Shown piece by piece: positions 13,735 to 18,460 of a stretch of 18,460 nucleotides of DNA; the first letter of the stretch is position 1; the number at the start of each line of letters is the position of its first letter. Position numbers and translations under genes: made by a program. Origin of the DNA: Mediterranea massiliensis. GTDB lineage: Bacteria > Bacteroidota > Bacteroidia > Bacteroidales > Bacteroidaceae. The notes below the pieces were generated by a model. It was not told the origin of the DNA. It made no database searches and saw nothing but the letters and a program-made list of their open reading frames with translations. Where the stretch lies: contig CATXSD010000047.1 of the NCBI GenBank assembly GCA_958402075.1, positions 1 to 18,460 on the forward strand, read 5' to 3'.

Positions 13735-16542
13735 TTAAGGTTGGGTCAATTTCAGAATATTTTCGGGTTGTAGGCTGACCGTTGGCTGGAAGGCATCGCT
13801 CAGCATGTATTGCTTCAAACTATAGAGCAATTGGCGTGCAGCCGGCCGATGGTCCATATCCTGATGGAAGTCGATACCCGATACCAGCAGTTTGCCGTGC
13901 CCCACCTTCACTTCAAAGAGCAGACCCAACGAGCGGTTGGTCACCCAGTCGTCAATGACGCGCACCAGCGGACGGATGTCTTTCGACAACTTGCTGAGAT
14001 GGATGGCGTCTGAATGGCTCATGGCATCCCACCACTGATAGTTGCTGTAGTAGTCGGTGGGAAAGTCGCGGAGAGCCGGATGAGCGGGATTGCACAGGAT
14101 GCCTAAGGTGTGAGGGGCTTGTCCGTTGGTCCAAGCCGTATTCCAGAAGATGCTGGAGAATCCTACCGCTACTTCACCACCCATCGTTTTGTTCAGTGAA
14201 CCTTTCTTGAGCGAGAATAGTACCTTGCCGCCGTCTTGCAGACGGTCGAGAGCTGTCTGGTCGAGCGTATCGGTCAGCAGCAAGGTTTCATCCCAGACTT
14301 GCTTTTGCGACGGATAGACCCAAAAGTCCCAGTCATTGCTGTGCCCGTCTACGGTGACTTCCAGTTTCAGTTGGCTGGCCTTGTGGATGTCGCTCAGGTT
14401 GAATGAGATGTTGCCCAGGGGCAGGCAGTTGCCAATGTCCAGGCGGGCTACATCGAAGCTGCCTTGTCCCAGTTTGCGGCCGGAGGCGTCACGGATGGTC
14501 CATTCGGCTTTAGGTTGTGTAATCGGGCGATAGAAATTGGCCGCTTCGACCGTGGCGGTAAAGGTTTCGTTATTGTCGAGCACCAGTTTGGGAATGCGTG
14601 CCAACGGAACGAGGCTGTTGCAGAAACGGCTGTATTCTTTGGCTGTGACATAACCTTTCTCTTCCCAGAACACGTCGAGTGCACCTACAAGTGCCGTTCC
14701 CTGGCCGGGGAAGTCATTGAGTCCCAGCAACTGGAACCCTCCGAAATCCGGAGTGCGCAGGGCAGCTTCAATGTCGGCTTTGTAACAGAGGGTCTGCAAT
14801 TTGCCCGATGCAAGCAGGAAGCTGTCGGCCAGTTGTATAAGGCCGTTTTCTTTCAGGCTTTCCTGGAAAATCTCGAAATTGCGTGCTTTATAAACTCCGG
14901 TGTATTTCTGCATTTCGCGGAAGTTGGGATATACGCACCATTGGCCAATTTCGTGGCTGATGAATGGTTGTTTGAATTTGTGGGTGTAGCTGCGCCAATC
15001 GTAGGTCGTGGAGGGGGCTTTTGAATTGATGATGCTTTTCAAGCCAGCTCCCCATTGCTGGATGCGGGGATTGGCGTCGCTGAGGAAATCATTGACCGGC
15101 AGGTTGGGCCAACCGGCGGCCGAAGTATAGAGGCGGCGCGGATCGCGTTCTTTCCATTCGCTGACGAAACGGGTCAGGTAGTCGTTGGAATGCTTTCCGG
15201 CAGGTTCGTTACCATAAGCCATCAGGCAGAACGAAGGGTGGTTGCCGTAGGCATCGACAATGCGTTCGGCTTCCTGGCGGATGAACTCGTCGATGGGTTT
15301 GCCATCACCGATGGTCGTTGATTGGTTGGCCCAGGAAGAACATTCTATCATGTAGTACATGCCCAGTTCATCGGCGGCCTGGAAAGCAGCTTCGGGCGGA
15401 CACCAGGAGTGGAAACGGATGTGGTTGATGCCATATTGTTTGCAGATACGCAGTTCGCGCATCCATTCTTCTTTGTCGGTGGCTGGATAGCCGGTCAGGG
15501 GGAAGGATGCACAGTGGAGGGTTCCGCGCAGAAAGACGGGAGTACCGTTGAGGTAGAGCCGGCCGTTGTTCACACTCCAGGTGCGGCAACCGAAAGTGAC
15601 ATTCCGGTTGTCCAGCTCCTCTTTACCGTTTTGGAGGGAACAGGACAACGTATAGAGATTGGGATTGAATTCGTCCCAGGTCTTGACATCTTTGGGAAGA
15701 GCAAGAGTTATCTCCAGCTGGTTTTCACTCGGTTGTAGGGTAAAGGATTGTCTGGTTTCTTTTCCTTGCAGACTGAAAGTCAGCGTTACTTTCCGACGTT
15801 TGTCGGTTGTGTTGCATACATTGGCTTTTACTGTCAGGCTGCCTTTTTCGATCTGGGGGAAGACATCCAGCTGTTTGTAGTAGGAGCTTCCCTTGGCTTC
15901 CAGGTACATGGCACCGACAATGCCGTTCCAGTTTCCTTGTGTGTGGTCGGAGATGGAATGGGAATTTTCACCCGGATTGATGGCACGCACAGCGTTGTCC
16001 ACGCGGACGGAAAGGGTGTGTTTGCCTGGGGTGAGGTAGTCCGTCAGATCGTATTGCTGCGGAGCACTCAAGGCGTTCTGCATGCCTACTTCCTTGCCGT
16101 CTATCCAGACGCGGCTTTCCCAATGACAGCGTTCGAAGAAGAGATGGATACTTTTCTTCTTCCACGATTTGGGTATTTCGATGTCGCGTTGATACCAGGC
16201 TATGCCGGAATAATAGTTGTCGGGCTGCAGCCAGTAGGGAATCTTGAAGTTTTCACGGGTGCGGTAGGGAGCATAGCGGTCCAGTTTGAAGAAAGTCTGG
16301 TCGTTGAAACTACCTACCCACGGAGTGTTCAGGTCTACAGGGTCACCTTTCCCGTTGGTAATCATGGAGCCTGGCAGCTGGACGTGGTCGTCCAGTGTAC
16401 GGAGGTACCATTGGTCGGATATGCCTTGGTCGTTGCGGTCGACGGCAAAACGCCAGGTCCCCGACAGATCCATTACTTGGGCGTGGACCGAGATGCAGAA
16501 AGCCACGCATAACAATTGGAGTAAGAGGTGGTGTATTTTCAT
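13735..16542 (-). CDS. Secreted glycoside hydrolase family 2 enzyme
   Basis: The product has 935 aa with a signal peptide (MKIHHLLLQLLCVAFCISVHA, cleavage near Ala21), so it acts in the periplasm or at the surface. Order: jelly-roll sugar-binding domain (about 25-225, with DLSGTWRFAVD and CHWESRVWIDGKEVG), Ig-like domain (about 230-330), TIM barrel (about 335-640), then a beta-rich part and an alpha/beta C-terminal domain (about 770-925) resembling ThuA/glutamine-amidotransferase-like tails of some Bacteroides GH2. The acid/base is Glu446 in AYGNEP; the nucleophile is likely Glu531 in ISHEIGQW. Both are present, so it should be active. GH2 covers beta-galactosidases, glucuronidases, mannosidases and others; the sequence does not tell which. 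The ATG overlaps the upstream TPR gene's stop (ATGA), implying coupled translation. A strong terminator follows. Confidence 0.92.
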   Translation of the reverse strand: MKIHHLLLQLLCVAFCISVHAQVMDLSGTWRFAVDRNDQGISDQWYLRTLDDHVQLPGSMITNGKGDPVDLNTPWVGSFNDQTFFKLDRYAPYRTRENFKIPYWLQPDNYYSGIAWYQRDIEIPKSWKKKSIHLFFERCHWESRVWIDGKEVGMQNALSAPQQYDLTDYLTPGKHTLSVRVDNAVRAINPGENSHSISDHTQGNWNGIVGAMYLEAKGSSYYKQLDVFPQIEKGSLTVKANVCNTTDKRRKVTLTFSLQGKETRQSFTLQPSENQLEITLALPKDVKTWDEFNPNLYTLSCSLQNGKEELDNRNVTFGCRTWSVNNGRLYLNGTPVFLRGTLHCASFPLTGYPATDKEEWMRELRICKQYGINHIRFHSWCPPEAAFQAADELGMYYMIECSSWANQSTTIGDGKPIDEFIRQEAERIVDAYGNHPSFCLMAYGNEPAGKHSNDYLTRFVSEWKERDPRRLYTSAAGWPNLPVNDFLSDANPRIQQWGAGLKSIINSKAPSTTYDWRSYTHKFKQPFISHEIGQWCVYPNFREMQKYTGVYKARNFEIFQESLKENGLIQLADSFLLASGKLQTLCYKADIEAALRTPDFGGFQLLGLNDFPGQGTALVGALDVFWEEKGYVTAKEYSRFCNSLVPLARIPKLVLDNNETFTATVEAANFYRPITQPKAEWTIRDASGRKLGQGSFDVARLDIGNCLPLGNISFNLSDIHKASQLKLEVTVDGHSNDWDFWVYPSQKQVWDETLLLTDTLDQTALDRLQDGGKVLFSLKKGSLNKTMGGEVAVGFSSIFWNTAWTNGQAPHTLGILCNPAHPALRDFPTDYYSNYQWWDAMSHSDAIHLSKLSKDIRPLVRVIDDWVTNRSLGLLFEVKVGHGKLLVSGIDFHQDMDHRPAARQLLYSLKQYMLSDAFQPTVSLQPENILKLTQP

Positions 16543-18460
16543 GACAATTGAAGTTTGATCAGAGTTTGTGTACTATAAATTCCTTGGTGATTATTGTCCA
16601 GTGAGGCGGCTTCGTCCAGCAGGTGCAGGGCCTTCTTTTGTTCGCCCAGTCCCCAGTGTCCTAAAGCCATCATGTATTTGCAGTGGACGATGTTGCGCGT
16701 ATCGAGGCTGTCGTCCCAAATGAGGAGGTCGGGCAGCGATACGGCAAAATAGTCCATCCGTACCTGGTCGAAGAGATGTTTCTCGCCATAGGATACGAGT
16801 TTGTGGAAGCGGCCTTTGGCCTGGTCGGTACGTTCCAGCTTCAGCAAGGCCATGCCCTGGTAGAAGATTTTGTCGGGCTTGGCATCGTTGTAGTAGAGGG
16901 CGGCAGCAGGTTCGGTTGGCCCGTTTGTCGCTTTTTCCCAACATTCGGTTGCTTTTTCCTCGTTTCCTATAGACTGGTAGGCACACCCCATGAAATAGTA
17001 GAAGTCGTTTTCCTGTGCGCCATAGAGTTTCCCTTCGCCCAGATTGTGCGGGTAGACCAGACATTCTTCAAGCAGGCGTATGGCTTCGGAGGCTCTACCA
17101 TCGGCCAGAGCTTGCTTGGCCAGTTCGATGCGGGCAAACTGGTATTGGCCGGAAACCTTGCCTTCACCGCCTTCCCAAGGATGGAAGTGATGGCTATCCA
17201 CGATTTGCTTGGCCTCTTCATAATGGCCCGTCTGATTCAGAAGGGTGGCTTCTTCGAGGATGAGGTCGTCTCGGCGGGCTATCAGCTCCGAATATTGTTG
17301 CAGGAAGGTCAGGCGCTGTTCGTGCGGACGGTGCAGACGTTTGTACAGCTGGTCGAGTTCCATCAGGATACGGGCATCGGTGGGGTCGAGGCGGAAGGCA
17401 CGTTCCATGCACGACACGGCTTTCTCTTCGTCCTGCTGCTTGTTGAAGTAAGCCAGGGCCAAGTTGCGCCAGACAATGGGGAAGGTGTCATCTTTCTGAA
17501 CGGACGCTTCCCAGGCCTGGACGGCCAGGTCGTATTGGCGTTTGTCGTAGTACAGGTTGCCCAGGTAGTAGGGAGCCTTGGCGTCGGACGGATTGACTTC
17601 CATAGCGCATTGCAGGGCCAGGATGGCTTCCAGACGGTTGGGGAAGCAATAGTCGGGACAGGCCTGCGAGGCTTGTACAAAGACGTCGGCATATCCCTCT
17701 TTGCCACCCTGCTTCATACACCAGCCCATGTAATAATAGGTCATGGGGCTGACGGCCTGCTGGCCGATGGCCAGTTGCCAGAGGGAGATGGCCTCGTCCC
17801 AACAGCCGGCGGCACAATAGTCGAGGGCTATCTCGTCGTAGTTGTGGGCTTCGCCGCGCATCATTTCTTGGAGGGTCTGTAAGGTCTGTTCGTCGTGTGT
17901 GAGAAGATACAGCTCGTAACGGCATCCGAAGTTGAAAGCGTCGATGGCCAGTGACTCCTCGATCAGCTTCCGGGCAGCTTCGGGCTGGCCGTTGCGGCGC
18001 AGGAGGGTTGCTTTCAGGGCGCGTGCCTTGTGGTTGTGCCAGTTGCGGATGAGCGAATGGTCTATCTCATAGAGGGCATCCTCCAGACGGTTCTGCCAAG
18101 TGGAGATTTGTGCACAGGCCAGGTAACCGGCATCCTGCCAGGCGGCGTTCCAGCACGACTTGTAGAAGCGGTTGTAGGCTTCGTCAATACGTCCTTGATA
18201 TTTCAAGGCAAGGCCCAGGTTGTACAGGGGCTCGCCGTCGTAGGGGTTGGGATTGCGTTTCTGCAAGGTCTTGACGGCCGTGAGCAGGTACTGCTCAGCC
18301 TTCTGGAAGCGGCCTTTGCGGATGTACCACAGGCCCAGGGCGTTGTTGTTTCGTACATCAATGGGGTCGCGGCGCAGGGCTTCTTCATAATAGTCCCGGG
18401 GGGTGTACGTGGCGTGGCGGTGCGGTTGTAGGGTGCGGTCGGCTGGGTGGAGCTGCCCTG
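16539..18460 (-). CDS. TPR-repeat protein, DUF5107-type, N-terminus outside the window
   Basis: The frame is open to the right edge with 639 residues visible. A TTG at 18266 is not a real start, because coding continues upstream with a good TPR-like stretch (YYEEALRRDPIDVRNNNALGL is one repeat). TPR-like repeats occur throughout: LYNLGLALKYQGRIDEAYNRF, APYYLGNLYYDKRQYDLAVQAWE, VWRNLALAYFNKQQDEEKAVSCMERAFRLDP, and DFYYFMGCAYQSIGNEEKATECWEKA. This matches the C-terminal part of Bacteroidetes DUF5107 proteins, which usually have an N-terminal beta-sandwich domain (recall, not visible here). Such proteins often sit beside glycosidases; their biochemical role is not established to my knowledge. 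The stop overlaps the GH2 start by four bases (ATGA), so the two are made together. Signal peptide and promoter lie outside the window. Confidence 0.85.
   Translation of the reverse strand, partial: GQLHPADRTLQPHRHATYTPRDYYEEALRRDPIDVRNNNALGLWYIRKGRFQKAEQYLLTAVKTLQKRNPNPYDGEPLYNLGLALKYQGRIDEAYNRFYKSCWNAAWQDAGYLACAQISTWQNRLEDALYEIDHSLIRNWHNHKARALKATLLRRNGQPEAARKLIEESLAIDAFNFGCRYELYLLTHDEQTLQTLQEMMRGEAHNYDEIALDYCAAGCWDEAISLWQLAIGQQAVSPMTYYYMGWCMKQGGKEGYADVFVQASQACPDYCFPNRLEAILALQCAMEVNPSDAKAPYYLGNLYYDKRQYDLAVQAWEASVQKDDTFPIVWRNLALAYFNKQQDEEKAVSCMERAFRLDPTDARILMELDQLYKRLHRPHEQRLTFLQQYSELIARRDDLILEEATLLNQTGHYEEAKQIVDSHHFHPWEGGEGKVSGQYQFARIELAKQALADGRASEAIRLLEECLVYPHNLGEGKLYGAQENDFYYFMGCAYQSIGNEEKATECWEKATNGPTEPAAALYYNDAKPDKIFYQGMALLKLERTDQAKGRFHKLVSYGEKHLFDQVRMDYFAVSLPDLLIWDDSLDTRNIVHCKYMMALGHWGLGEQKKALHLLDEAASLDNNHQGIYSTQTLIKLQLS

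Noticed and set aside
16683..17882. 399-aa plus-strand open frame opposite the TPR gene
   Set aside because: It is antisense to a frame with clear TPR repeats and shows no family motif; GC-rich DNA leaves long antisense frames open.

Overview
The window looks like chromosomal DNA of a gut-type Bacteroidales species (Bacteroides/Phocaeicola-like; the species cannot be fixed from the sequence). Grounds: recurrent TAnnTTTG promoter -7 elements and no strong Shine-Dalgarno sites; families typical of the phylum (DUF4301, a DUF5107-type TPR protein, secreted GH2 and GH28 enzymes, a TonB-dependent receptor with a partner lipoprotein); and a CbiK-type chelatase carrying a lipoprotein signal. I see no transposon, integrase, CRISPR array, tRNA or rRNA.

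Layout. Bases 1-81 may hold the 5' end of an unrecognised minus-strand gene. Then come a DUF4301 protein (194-1711, +), purT (1808-2974, +) ending in a clear intrinsic terminator, ispE (3047-3880, -), and dnaB (4064-5620, +, GTG start), with ispE and dnaB divergent from a 183-base promoter region. Next is a minus-strand unit read right to left: a TTTG-N19-TATATTTG promoter (9351-9381), a cobalamin riboswitch (9163-9345), a BtuB-like TonB-dependent receptor (6941-8998) and a CbiK-like cobaltochelatase lipoprotein (5719-6909). Bases 8999-9593 have no gene; they hold the riboswitch leader, two divergent promoters and a cluster of AGTACT repeats. A secreted GH28 enzyme (9594-11165, +) converges on a minus-strand operon of a 106-aa hypothetical protein, a TusA-like protein and a YgiQ radical SAM protein (11178-13554). 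The right end is a minus-strand pair, a large TPR protein running off the edge and a GH2 glycosidase, overlapping by ATGA and closed by a strong terminator at 13651-13695.

How the genes work together. purT, ispE and dnaB are housekeeping (purines, isoprenoids, replication). The riboswitch, receptor and CbiK lipoprotein form a B12-repressed envelope module, so the receptor probably imports a corrinoid, a tetrapyrrole precursor or cobalt. GH28 and GH2/TPR look like glycan-use genes, but no SusC/SusD pair is present, so they are not shown to belong to a classical polysaccharide utilisation locus. The most notable points are the riboswitch-controlled receptor plus probably surface-exposed chelatase, the AGTACT repeat cluster, the TusA-like protein with a displaced cysteine, and a ygiQ promoter so close to the ATG that it predicts a nearly leaderless mRNA.
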